Shown here piece after piece: positions 1 to 7,688 of a stretch of DNA of 64,000 nt. Location: contig CAJUOY010000008.1 in NCBI GenBank assembly GCA_910588645.1, forward strand, positions 13,262 to 77,261. Reading direction: 5' to 3'. This stretch comes from an uncultured Christensenellaceae bacterium (GTDB taxonomy: Bacteria > Bacillota > Clostridia > Christensenellales > Borkfalkiaceae). Every line of letters starts with the position of its first letter. Position 1 is the first letter of the stretch. Below the pieces are notes generated by a model. The model saw nothing but the letters and a program-made list of their open reading frames with translations. It had not been told where the DNA came from and ran no database searches. A program made the translations under genes and the position numbers.

Positions 1-644
1 TGCTTGACTTCATATTTATTTTTACCCCACTCTATATTCATAGTAGGATAACCTATAATTTTTCCGCCTCTGTCCGCGCCGTGTATGACTTTACCGCTTA
101 CAGAATAATTTCTTCCAAGTAATTCGCTTGCACGCAAAACATCTCCACTTTCCAAAAACGATTTTATCAGCGTAGTGCTGACTTTTTCGTCGTCATATAT
201 GACGTCTTTTACAGTCATATACCATACGCCGTTATCCTCGTCTTCCGCATAATTTTTTAACGTAGAGGCTTTACCTTTTTTTCCCTGACCGAACCGAAAA
301 TCTTTGCCGCTCATATAAGCTTTTAAATTGAGCTTATCTTCGATGCAGGCAAGGAAATCCATGGGCTTAATATTCTTAAATTCTTCCGTAAAATCAATTT
401 TAAGGACAAACTTAACATTAAACTGTTCAAGAAACCGCATTCTTTCTTCGAAGCTATAAAGATATTTTCCGCCTTTACCGTCGGCAAACATCATTACGCC
501 AAGGTCAAGGCCGTTAATTTTAGCCTGCAACTTAGCCTTTTTGAGAAGCTCCGCATGACCTATGTGCAGTCCGTCAAAACAGCCCAATACAAGCAGACAA
601 GGAAAATCGTACTCGTCTATACCGTAATTGACTATCTCTAACAT
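1..644 (-). CDS. ribF: Bifunctional riboflavin kinase / FAD synthetase, 3' end cut by window edge
   Basis: Makes FMN from riboflavin and FAD from FMN. The first 214 codons are visible. The N-terminal nucleotidyltransferase domain is complete, with the nucleotide-binding motif GCFDGLHIGH at residues 21-30. The riboflavin kinase domain has just begun: GYPTMN near residue 197 corresponds to the family's G-x-PTAN motif. The frame is still open at base 1. The ATG at 644 overlaps the truB stop by 7 nt (ATGTTAG) and has AGGAC upstream, so it is probably translationally coupled. It is the last visible member of the rimP-to-ribF block, its usual place in Firmicutes. Confidence 0.93.
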   Translation of the reverse strand, partial: MLEIVNYGIDEYDFPCLLVLGCFDGLHIGHAELLKKAKLQAKINGLDLGVMMFADGKGGKYLYSFEERMRFLEQFNVKFVLKIDFTEEFKNIKPMDFLACIEDKLNLKAYMSGKDFRFGQGKKGKASTLKNYAEDEDNGVWYMTVKDVIYDDEKVSTTLIKSFLESGDVLRASELLGRNYSVSGKVIHGADRGGKIIGYPTMNIEWGKNKYEVK

Positions 645-1480
645 AGTTTTGTCCTCACTTTTAAAATCGATTCGGCAACTTCGGCTATGCCGTAAAAATT
701 GCCTTCTCTGTAAATTTTATATAATCCGTTCGGTTTATCGCAAGTTACCGAAAGTCCGTTAAATAATTTGAAAGAACTCTTTTCATCGGGATACAGCGAT
801 TCATACGACAGAACGCTTTCGGTAGGAATAATGTATTTTGAAACATTATCGCAATCAAGCAATTCCGTTTTTACGGAACTTTCCAAAGTAAAAACACCGC
901 TCTGCGTTCTTTCAAGTGAACTCATAACTGCGCAGGTACCCAACACTTCGGCAATATCGCGGGCAAGCGAGCGAATATAAGTTCCGCCGCCGCATTCGAT
1001 ATCAAAATAAAAATCTGCGCCGTCTTGTCCTTTTAGATCAATAGAATAAACTTTTACTTTTTTAGCGGGCAATTCAAAATCAACGCCTGCACGGGCAAGC
1101 TCGTAGCCGCGCCGTCCCGAAACATTCTTTGCGCTGTACTTAGGGGGCACTTGCATTATTTCCCCTATAAAATTATTTAAAACATCATTTATTTCCGAAA
1201 AATCAGGTACTCTTCCGGAATTTTGCTTTACTTCGCCTGTAATATCCAAAGTATCACTGTCTACTCCAAAACGAAACGTAGCCGAGTATTTTTTATGCTT
1301 GTCGGAAAAGTAATCAAAAAGTCTTGCTGCATTGCCCACAGCTATAGGTAGTACGCCGGAGGCCATTGGATCCAAAGTGCCCATATGCCCGCAAGGAGTT
1401 TTTGTCAATCGCTTGATTACGGCAACTTCGCGCGCCGAACTGACGTCTTTGACTTTATTAACGTTTATAAAACCTGTCAT
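638..1480 (-). CDS. truB: tRNA pseudouridine(55) synthase TruB
   Basis: Isomerises U55 to pseudouridine in the T loop of tRNAs. The catalytic motif GTLDPMASG is at residues 34-42, with Asp37 as the expected nucleophile, and GTYIRSLARDI lies in the second half. At 280 aa it is slightly shorter than many homologues, with a short C-terminal tail instead of a full PUA-like extension. The ATG overlaps the nrnA stop (ATGA). nrnA-truB-ribF is the conserved Firmicutes order. Confidence 0.95.
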   Translation of the reverse strand: MTGFINVNKVKDVSSAREVAVIKRLTKTPCGHMGTLDPMASGVLPIAVGNAARLFDYFSDKHKKYSATFRFGVDSDTLDITGEVKQNSGRVPDFSEINDVLNNFIGEIMQVPPKYSAKNVSGRRGYELARAGVDFELPAKKVKVYSIDLKGQDGADFYFDIECGGGTYIRSLARDIAEVLGTCAVMSSLERTQSGVFTLESSVKTELLDCDNVSKYIIPTESVLSYESLYPDEKSSFKLFNGLSVTCDKPNGLYKIYREGNFYGIAEVAESILKVRTKLC

Positions 1481-2439
1481 AAGTTCTGATATACCGCGTA
1501 AGTAAGTTTATCCAAGACTTCTTCCAATGAGCCGAAAAGCATACAACCGCTTGCAAGAACGTGACCGCCGCCCCCGAAAGTTGCGGCCAAAGAACTCACA
1601 TTGACTTTACCTTTACTGCGAAGCGAAACTTTATACTGTCCCGTCTTATTTTCCATAATAGAAGCCGCTACTTCCACCCCGTCCACAGACAGAGGAAAAT
1701 CCACAAATCCTTCAGTCACGCCGGCTTCGGCTCCTGCCTTAACCAGATCTTCCAAAGTAATAACTACATATGCAAACTTGTCCTCAAGGGCGAAACGCAA
1801 TTTACTTGCTGCAATTCCGTATAGCAATGCTCTGGCCTTTGACTGACGGCCGTACATATTGTAGTTTATTAAATTCATATCGGCGCCTTTTTCTCTCAAA
1901 AATGCGCCCGTAAGATACGTTCTCGGAGTTACGTCGAGATGAGTGAAATTCCCGCTATCGGTAATTAATCCCAACATAAGCAATTCGGCAACGTCCTTTG
2001 TTATTTCAAATCCCGAAACTTTTAAAAGCTCCGTCATTATTTCGCATGTGGCGGGACAGACTTCTACAAAGTTGTAATCGCCGTAACCGTCGTTGGAAAT
2101 GTGATGATCTACGTTTAATTTAATGCCCTTAAATTTTGCATAACATTTTGAGAATATACCCAACCGCTGCAAATCAGCGCAATCTACGCTTACAAAAGTA
2201 TCGAAATTGTGTCCTGTAAATTCGTTTTTAACAAGCGAAACCGCCGAAAGAAACGAGAATTTTTCAGGAGGCAAATCTTCGCAAAAAACAAATGCTTTTT
2301 TACCTGCGTTATTTAACGCAAGACAAAGCGCAAGGCCACTGCCCAATGTATCGCCGTCAGGTCTGACATGACAAAAAATTGCAACTTCCTTTGATTTATT
2401 CAGTTGTTCGGAAATTGCTTCAAGCGTATTATTTTTCAT
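1477..2439 (-). CDS. nrnA: DHH-family oligoribonuclease / pAp phosphatase NrnA
   Basis: DHH/DHHA1 phosphoesterase that degrades nanoRNAs (2-5 nt) and, in characterised homologues, dephosphorylates pAp. Metal-binding motifs are HVRPDGDTLGS from residue 24 and VDHHISN near residue 110. The C-terminal DHHA1 domain carries GGGGHVLASG near residue 291. Length is 320 aa, normal for NrnA. The start overlaps the end of rbfA by 11 nt. Its position between rbfA and truB is typical of Clostridia and Bacilli, linking it to RNA turnover in the translation block. Confidence 0.93.
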   Translation of the reverse strand: MKNNTLEAISEQLNKSKEVAIFCHVRPDGDTLGSGLALCLALNNAGKKAFVFCEDLPPEKFSFLSAVSLVKNEFTGHNFDTFVSVDCADLQRLGIFSKCYAKFKGIKLNVDHHISNDGYGDYNFVEVCPATCEIMTELLKVSGFEITKDVAELLMLGLITDSGNFTHLDVTPRTYLTGAFLREKGADMNLINYNMYGRQSKARALLYGIAASKLRFALEDKFAYVVITLEDLVKAGAEAGVTEGFVDFPLSVDGVEVAASIMENKTGQYKVSLRSKGKVNVSSLAATFGGGGHVLASGCMLFGSLEEVLDKLTYAVYQNL

Positions 2440-2791
2440 TTTTATCGAGATCGGATAGTATTTTATCTATCTTTTCACCATACTCCATACTTCCGTCTTT
2501 TATAAATCTTAACTCGGGTACCGTTCTCAGACGCATTACCTGAGACAACTCATATCTTATCAACCCCGCGTTTTCCTTTATTGTATTGAAACTGACCTCG
2601 CCGCGTTCTTTATCCGTATCGAAAATACTTATATACACTCTCGCGCTTTTTAAATCAGGTGCGACATCGACTTCCGTTACGCTTATCACTTTTGAAAGTT
2701 CGGGAAACTCAGATCTGAGTTTCCCTGAAATGACGTTGTATATTTCTTTTTGGAATTCGCCGGCTAGGCGTTCTCCTCTAATTCCTTTCAT
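2429..2791 (-). CDS. rbfA: Ribosome-binding factor A
   Basis: Small KH-fold protein that binds the 30S subunit during late 16S rRNA maturation. The 120-aa length is typical. Recognisable features are the N-terminal R-x-ERLAGEFQKEI helix, the central VTEVDVAPDLKSARVYIS strand region, and the L-RTVPELRFI segment. The start is 3 nt from the infB stop and the C-terminus overlaps nrnA, so translation is probably coupled on both sides. infB-rbfA adjacency is nearly universal in this phylum. Confidence 0.93.
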   Translation of the reverse strand: MKGIRGERLAGEFQKEIYNVISGKLRSEFPELSKVISVTEVDVAPDLKSARVYISIFDTDKERGEVSFNTIKENAGLIRYELSQVMRLRTVPELRFIKDGSMEYGEKIDKILSDLDKNEK

Positions 2792-2793
2792 AA

Positions 2794-5355
2794 TTAATCC
2801 TGTTTGATTTCTTCAACCTGATAGCATTCTATTATGTCGCCGATTTTTATATCGTTAAAGCCCTCGATTGCACAACCGCATTCAAAGCCTGCCGCAACTT
2901 CCTTGACGTCGTCTTTAAACCGTTTAAGCTGTCTCACGCCGCCTTCGACAATGAGAATATCCTCGCGATATATTCTGAGCTTACCGCCGCGAACAATCTT
3001 ACCGTCAAGCACGTAACAGCCCGCAATATTGCCGGCACCGGTAATTTTGAACGTCTGACGGACTTCGCATTTACCGAGCATGACGTCCTGATACTTGGGA
3101 GTACGCATACCTTTGAGCGCGGCTTCCATATCGTCTAACAGCTCGTAAATAATCCTATACGTTCTTACGTCAATCTTACTTCTTTCGGCAAGCGCTTTTG
3201 CCTTGACATCGGGACGGACATTAAAGCAAAGAATCATCGCTTTTGCAGACTCCGCAAGCATTACGTCGGTCTCCGTGACCGCGCCCGCGGCGCTGTGAAT
3301 GACTTTAACCTGTACTTCCTCGTTGGTAAGTTTAAGAACCGACTGTTTTACCGCTTCAACAGAACCTTGTACGTCTCCCTTTATAATAAGATTGAGATTT
3401 TTTATTTTCTCGTCGGGGAACGCCTCGTCAAAGTCTACGTTCTTAATAGCCTTGGTTTTCTCTATACTGATTTTATCCTTTCTTTCCGAGAGAACCTGCT
3501 TCATAAGAGCCTGCGATACAGCGTTTATAGTATCTCCAGAATTGGGAACTTCTTCAAATCCAAGCACATTAACGGCCATAGAAGGTCCAGCTTCTTTGAC
3601 AGTCCTGCCCATATCGTCTATCATTGCGCGGACTTTACCCATTGTAAGACCGGAAATAATGTTATCTCCGGTATGCAAAGTACCGTTCTGCACAAGAACC
3701 GTGGCAACAGGGCCTTTACCTTTATCAAGGCGTGCTTCGATAATAATTCCTCTGGCCTCTTTTGCGGGATTTGCAAGCAATTCATTCATTTCGGAAATAA
3801 GAATTAAGCTCTCCAACAGGTTGTCTATGCCTTCGCCCGTCTTACATGAAATGGGACAAGCAACGACTTTGCCGCCGAAATCTTCCGTAACAATGCCGTA
3901 ATTCAACAGATCCTGCTTTACTCGCTGAATATTTGCCGCAACCTTATCTATCTTGTTTATTGCAACAATAATTTCAACGCCTGCGGCCTTTGCGTGATTT
4001 ATAGCTTCCACAGTCTGCGGCATTATACCGTCGTCCGCGGCAACTACAAGTATAACGATGTCCGTAACCTGCGCTCCGCGGGCACGCATTGCAGTGAACG
4101 CCTCGTGTCCGGGTGTGTCTATGAAAGTAATACCTTTACCATTGACTTTAACGGTATAAGCGCCTATATGCTGGGTAATACCGCCAGCCTCACCTGCGGT
4201 AACTTTTGACTTTCTTATATAATCAAGTAAAGAAGTTTTACCGTGGTCTACGTGTCCCATAACGGTAACTACGGGAGCGCGGGGCACAAGCTGTTCTATT
4301 TCTTCAACAGTATCAGCCTGTTGCTCTATCAATACGTCTTCCGCAGTCTTTTCGGGACGATATTCAAGCTCAACGCCGAAATCAGCCGCAATAAGCGCCG
4401 CGGTATCGTAATCTATCGAACCGTTCACATTGGTCATAACGCCTTCTTTGAAAAGACGGTTAACTATAACCGCAGCCGTTATACCGATCTTTTCCGACAA
4501 AGTTTTAATAGGGATGTCGGACGTGGTTACGATTGCGTGCTCGATTTTGATATTTTGTACGGTCTTCTGCTTATCTTTTTTAACACGCAGTTTTCTGTAT
4601 CCGCTCTTGTTCTCGTCGAAATCGTCAATACTTGCGCCCTGCTGTTTTGCAAGAGTACGCTTATTGATAGTATGCCTGTCTTTTTCAACATAAGTCTTTT
4701 CAAAGCTCTGTTTTTTCTTGTCGGGACCGAAATTTTTACCCTTAGCCGCCGTAGGCATTGCCGCGGGGGCGGGAGCAACGTACTTCTGTCCGCCGGCAGG
4801 ACGAGGCGCACTGTTCTGATTAGTGCGTTGCCCGAAAGCAGGTTTTTGAGGACGATTTTCACGGTTAATGAAAGTCTTATTATCAGGACGTCTGTGCCCG
4901 GCTATCTGCGACTGATCTACGTGTCTTAAAATAAAGGAAGGCTTGGCCTTTTCGGCGGGCTTTTCATCAGCTTTTTTATCGGACTTTTCGATTTTCTCCG
5001 CTGATTTTTCGTTAGCCTTTACAACAGCTTTATTCTCTTCCTTATTCTTCTCCGTAGGCAGTTTTTCACTCTTGACCGAAGAAACGGGCTTTATCTCCTG
5101 CTGTTCGTTTCTAACCTCGACAACAACTTCCTCAGGTTTTTCAGGCAAGCTTTCGGCTTGCTTGATCTCGGCCGCCGCTTTTGCCGCCAACTCCTCCTCT
5201 GCCCGCTTTTGTCTTGCCGCCGTTTCAAGTTCGTTTAACTTTTTCAATATATCGGAAGCGGTTTTTTCCGCAACGGAAATTCTCTTTGAAAGTTCGGCCA
5301 CTGCGCCGTTTTTAATTAATTTACCAATATTCTCTATATTCTCGTATTTTGCCAT
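2794..5355 (-). CDS. infB: Translation initiation factor IF-2
   Basis: GTPase that delivers initiator tRNA to the 30S subunit. I choose the ATG at 5355 (protein starts MAKYENIENI), 1 nt after the upstream stop and preceded by GGAGG. An in-frame ATG 42 nt upstream lies inside the preceding gene and has no ribosome site. The long N-terminal half is Lys/Glu/Ala-rich and low complexity, then an IF2-N domain. The G domain starts near residue 365 with GHVDHGKTS, then DTPGHEAF and NKIDKV. Domains II-IV follow. At about 853 aa it is long because of the N-terminal linker. Confidence 0.96.
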   Translation of the reverse strand: MAKYENIENIGKLIKNGAVAELSKRISVAEKTASDILKKLNELETAARQKRAEEELAAKAAAEIKQAESLPEKPEEVVVEVRNEQQEIKPVSSVKSEKLPTEKNKEENKAVVKANEKSAEKIEKSDKKADEKPAEKAKPSFILRHVDQSQIAGHRRPDNKTFINRENRPQKPAFGQRTNQNSAPRPAGGQKYVAPAPAAMPTAAKGKNFGPDKKKQSFEKTYVEKDRHTINKRTLAKQQGASIDDFDENKSGYRKLRVKKDKQKTVQNIKIEHAIVTTSDIPIKTLSEKIGITAAVIVNRLFKEGVMTNVNGSIDYDTAALIAADFGVELEYRPEKTAEDVLIEQQADTVEEIEQLVPRAPVVTVMGHVDHGKTSLLDYIRKSKVTAGEAGGITQHIGAYTVKVNGKGITFIDTPGHEAFTAMRARGAQVTDIVILVVAADDGIMPQTVEAINHAKAAGVEIIVAINKIDKVAANIQRVKQDLLNYGIVTEDFGGKVVACPISCKTGEGIDNLLESLILISEMNELLANPAKEARGIIIEARLDKGKGPVATVLVQNGTLHTGDNIISGLTMGKVRAMIDDMGRTVKEAGPSMAVNVLGFEEVPNSGDTINAVSQALMKQVLSERKDKISIEKTKAIKNVDFDEAFPDEKIKNLNLIIKGDVQGSVEAVKQSVLKLTNEEVQVKVIHSAAGAVTETDVMLAESAKAMILCFNVRPDVKAKALAERSKIDVRTYRIIYELLDDMEAALKGMRTPKYQDVMLGKCEVRQTFKITGAGNIAGCYVLDGKIVRGGKLRIYREDILIVEGGVRQLKRFKDDVKEVAAGFECGCAIEGFNDIKIGDIIECYQVEEIKQD

Positions 5356-5356
5356 A

Positions 5357-5680
5357 TTATCTATCGCCTCCGAAATATAATTCGTAAGTTTCATCAAGGC
5401 TCGTCAATATTGCCTTGGATAATTCTCTGTCTCTAATAGCGGCTATCTTGCATCCGCTCTTATTTACCGCCGCTTCGAAACCCGATTTGCAAACAATCAG
5501 CGGACAAGAAAATCTGTTTTTGAATTTCAGCGCAAGCTTTTGCGTATTTTTTGCGGCTTCAGCGTCAACTATTATTAAATAAACACCGCTTTTTAAACTA
5601 TATATACCGCCCGAACCGAGCGTTATTTTACCTGACTTTATACAAAACCCGATATAGGTTTCAATTTTTCCTTTTGACAA
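5357..5680 (-). CDS. L7Ae/L30e-family K-turn RNA-binding protein (YlxQ-like)
   Basis: A 107-aa protein of the L7Ae/L30e/S12e fold, the YlxQ position in the nusA-infB operon. Visible features are GFCIKSGKITLGSGG near the N-terminus, a hydrophobic core strand YLIIVDAEAAKNTQK, and an alternating strand/helix pattern. Related Bacillus proteins bind kink-turn RNA. The start is TTG, supported by a strong GAGGAGG site just upstream. It overlaps the end of the YlxR/RnpM gene by 20 nt, and infB begins immediately after its stop. Confidence 0.85.
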   Translation of the reverse strand: MSKGKIETYIGFCIKSGKITLGSGGIYSLKSGVYLIIVDAEAAKNTQKLALKFKNRFSCPLIVCKSGFEAAVNKSGCKIAAIRDRELSKAILTSLDETYELYFGGDR

Positions 5681-5936
5681 GATATTCCTCCTCTATAGCG
5701 GAATAGACGTCATCGTCAACAGCACAGGAAAAAGTTTTATTCAAAAGTCGCTTTTGTTTCAGTTTTTTTATACATTCTTGATTGTCGCAAACATAAGCTC
5801 CCCGACCGGAAGCCTTTGAAGAAAAATCAAGAAATATTTTTCCCGAACCGTCCTTTACGACTCTGAGCATATCTTTCTTTTCCTTCATCTCGCGACAAAC
5901 TATGCACATTCTTTGCGGCATTTTTTTTATCTGCAT
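5661..5936 (-). CDS. YlxR/RnpM family RNA-binding protein
   Basis: 91-aa YlxR-fold protein. In Bacillus this family is reported to bind and modulate RNase P (RnpM). Signature features are RMCIVCREMKEKKDMLR near the N-terminus and the conserved GRGAYVC segment followed by a second Cys, then a basic helix. It sits between nusA and the L7Ae-like gene, its standard place. The chosen ATG has only a distant GGAG, so a start at the downstream ATG (MPQRMC) is possible. Confidence 0.87.
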   Translation of the reverse strand: MQIKKMPQRMCIVCREMKEKKDMLRVVKDGSGKIFLDFSSKASGRGAYVCDNQECIKKLKQKRLLNKTFSCAVDDDVYSAIEEEYLVKRKN

Positions 5937-5969
5937 AATAAATCTATAAAAACTCCGATTTATATATCG

Positions 5970-7067
5970 TTATTCTTCCGTCTCGTCCTCTTCCGAAAGC
6001 TCTTCAACTCCGATACCGAGTTTTGCGGCAGCGGACTGGCTTTTAACGTCGATCTTCCAACCGGTAAGTCTTACGGCAAGTCTAGCGTTCTGACCGTCTT
6101 TACCGATAGCAAGCGATAACTTGTCGTCGGGGACTACCGCCATAGCCGTCTTTTCACCGTCAAGCTGAGTAACCGAAATGACCTTAGCGGGAGAAAGAGC
6201 CTTAGCTATAAATTCCAAGGGATTTTCACTCCAAGGAATAATATCTATCTTTTCCCCTTTAAGCTCTTCAACAATGGCGTTAACTCTCGCGCCCTTGTTA
6301 CCTACGCAAGCGCCTATAGCATCCACGCGCTCGTCTTCGGAATAAATTGCTATTTTAGTTCTTGCACCGGCTTCGCGGCTTATTTCCTTGATCTGAACAG
6401 TGCCTTGTTTGATTTCGGGAACTTCTTCTTCAAAAAGTTTTTTAACAAGTCCGGGTGCTGCACGCGAAACAAGAACCTGCGCGCTGCGATATCCGCTCTT
6501 TACGCGCTTTACGAAAACTTTTATTCTGTCGTTTATATTATAAGTCTCACCGGGAACCTGGTCCGAAGGCATCATCAATCCATCAACCTGTCCCTTACCG
6601 ATTTCGATATAAACATTTTTAGCGTCGATCTTCCTGATAATACCGACGATAAGCTCGCCCTCCTTATCGGAAAATTCGTCCATTGCCCTGTCGCGCTCGG
6701 TTTCGCGAAGCTTTTGCAGTATTACCTGCTTAGCCGTTTGCGCGGCAATTCGGCTGAAATCTTTGGGAACAATTTTTTCACTGACCTTATCGCCCAATTT
6801 ATAGCTCTTTTTTATTTCGCGGGCGGCTTCGAGTGAAATTTCGTTTTCAAAATCGGCAACTTCCTCTACTACCGTTTTTACGGAATAAAAATCAATACTC
6901 TCTTTATCTTCGTTAATTTTAATCTCTACGGTTCCGACCAAACCCGCATATTGCTTTTTGCAAGCGGAAATAAGCGCATTTTCGAGCGCTTCTATAAAAA
7001 TCTGTTTGGATATGCCCTTTTCCTTTTCCAAATCTTTAAGAGCTGCAAAGAAATTTTTATTAATCAT
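5970..7067 (-). CDS. nusA: Transcription termination/antitermination factor NusA
   Basis: RNA polymerase-associated factor for pausing, termination and antitermination. Domains in order: N-terminal polymerase-binding domain (residues 1-~125), S1 domain (~130-200, GELIVGIIRKIDAKNVYIEIG), then two KH domains (GACVGNKGARVNAIVEEL and AIGKDGQNARLAVRL). It ends with a short acidic tail. At 365 aa it is the short Firmicutes form without the Proteobacterial C-terminal repeats. GGGAG precedes the ATG. The rimP stop is 23 nt upstream. Confidence 0.96.
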   Translation of the reverse strand: MINKNFFAALKDLEKEKGISKQIFIEALENALISACKKQYAGLVGTVEIKINEDKESIDFYSVKTVVEEVADFENEISLEAAREIKKSYKLGDKVSEKIVPKDFSRIAAQTAKQVILQKLRETERDRAMDEFSDKEGELIVGIIRKIDAKNVYIEIGKGQVDGLMMPSDQVPGETYNINDRIKVFVKRVKSGYRSAQVLVSRAAPGLVKKLFEEEVPEIKQGTVQIKEISREAGARTKIAIYSEDERVDAIGACVGNKGARVNAIVEELKGEKIDIIPWSENPLEFIAKALSPAKVISVTQLDGEKTAMAVVPDDKLSLAIGKDGQNARLAVRLTGWKIDVKSQSAAAKLGIGVEELSEEDETEE

Positions 7068-7089
7068 TTTATTACTCCCGATTTAATTT

Positions 7090-7548
7090 TCAGTCAAATT
7101 TAATTGCCTTGTTTATTTTTGCTATTTTTGTACGGTTGATTTTTATTTCTTCCTTTGAAGTTTTTATTGTAACCGTATTATCGTCAAATTCAGTCAAAAC
7201 GCCGTCTATCATCTTTTTACCTTTGAGCGGCGCGAATAACTTTATTTCCACTTCCTTTTGGAGATTTCTCTCAAAGTCGCGCACGGTTTTGAAAGGACGG
7301 TCGAGTCCTGGACTCGATACGTTCAAAGTATAGGGCTTATCGTAAGTAGGATCGAATATGTCGATAGGCTCCATAACCGCGTTATGAAACTTTTCGCACG
7401 TATCCAAATCGACTCCGCTTTCCGTTTCGATAAATACTGTGAGCGAAGTGCTTTTATCGTTCCACTCGACGCCTACCACCTCTATACCCATAGGCGATGC
7501 TATATTTTCAAAGAACTGCTGTATTTCGTTTATAGGTTTTATCTGCAT
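7090..7548 (-). CDS. rimP: Ribosome maturation factor RimP
   Basis: Needed for 30S maturation. I start at the ATG at 7548 (MQIKPINEIQ), behind AAAGAGA; an in-frame upstream ATG would place the leader hairpin inside the coding region. Family features are the N-terminal GIEVVGVEW segment, the acidic DLDTCEKFHNAV helix, and NVSSPGLDRPFK. The C-terminal SH3-like domain includes KMIDGVLTEFDDNTVTI. First gene of the nusA-infB transcription unit, with its own strong promoter upstream. Confidence 0.93.
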   Translation of the reverse strand: MQIKPINEIQQFFENIASPMGIEVVGVEWNDKSTSLTVFIETESGVDLDTCEKFHNAVMEPIDIFDPTYDKPYTLNVSSPGLDRPFKTVRDFERNLQKEVEIKLFAPLKGKKMIDGVLTEFDDNTVTIKTSKEEIKINRTKIAKINKAIKFD

Positions 7549-7569
7549 AATTTTCTCTTTAAAATAACT

Positions 7570-7595
7570 ATTGAGTGCCCCGCAAGGCACTCAAT
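7570..7595 (-). promoter_or_regulatory. 10-bp hairpin in the rimP leader
   Basis: Perfect inverted repeat ATTGAGTGCC / GGCACTCAAT with a 6-nt loop, inside the roughly 68-nt leader between the rimP promoter and its start codon. No U-run follows on the minus strand, so it does not look like a simple terminator. It lies about 20 nt upstream of the rimP ATG and could affect mRNA stability or translation initiation. Confidence 0.6.
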
Positions 7596-7622
7596 CTTAA
7601 CATAACTATTAAGGTTACATTG

Positions 7623-7651
7623 ATTATAGCATACAGGGTACAAAATTGCAA
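7623..7651 (-). promoter_or_regulatory. Sigma-A promoter of the rimP-nusA-infB operon
   Basis: Minus-strand TTGCAA, 17-nt spacer, TATAAT (-35 at 7646-7651, -10 at 7623-7628). The predicted start is near 7616, giving a 68-nt leader. It lies between the PolC-like gene and rimP, so the ribosome/transcription block can be expressed separately from the purine-ispG-polC-like genes upstream. Confidence 0.85.
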
Positions 7652-7688
7652 GCGATTATTGAAAAAATCTTGGCGAAAAATATCCTTT

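Noticed and set aside
4243..4929. Long plus-strand ORF (228 codons) opposite infB
   Set aside because: Lies entirely in the antisense of the IF-2 N-terminal low-complexity region; no ribosome site, no recognisable domain. A shadow frame.
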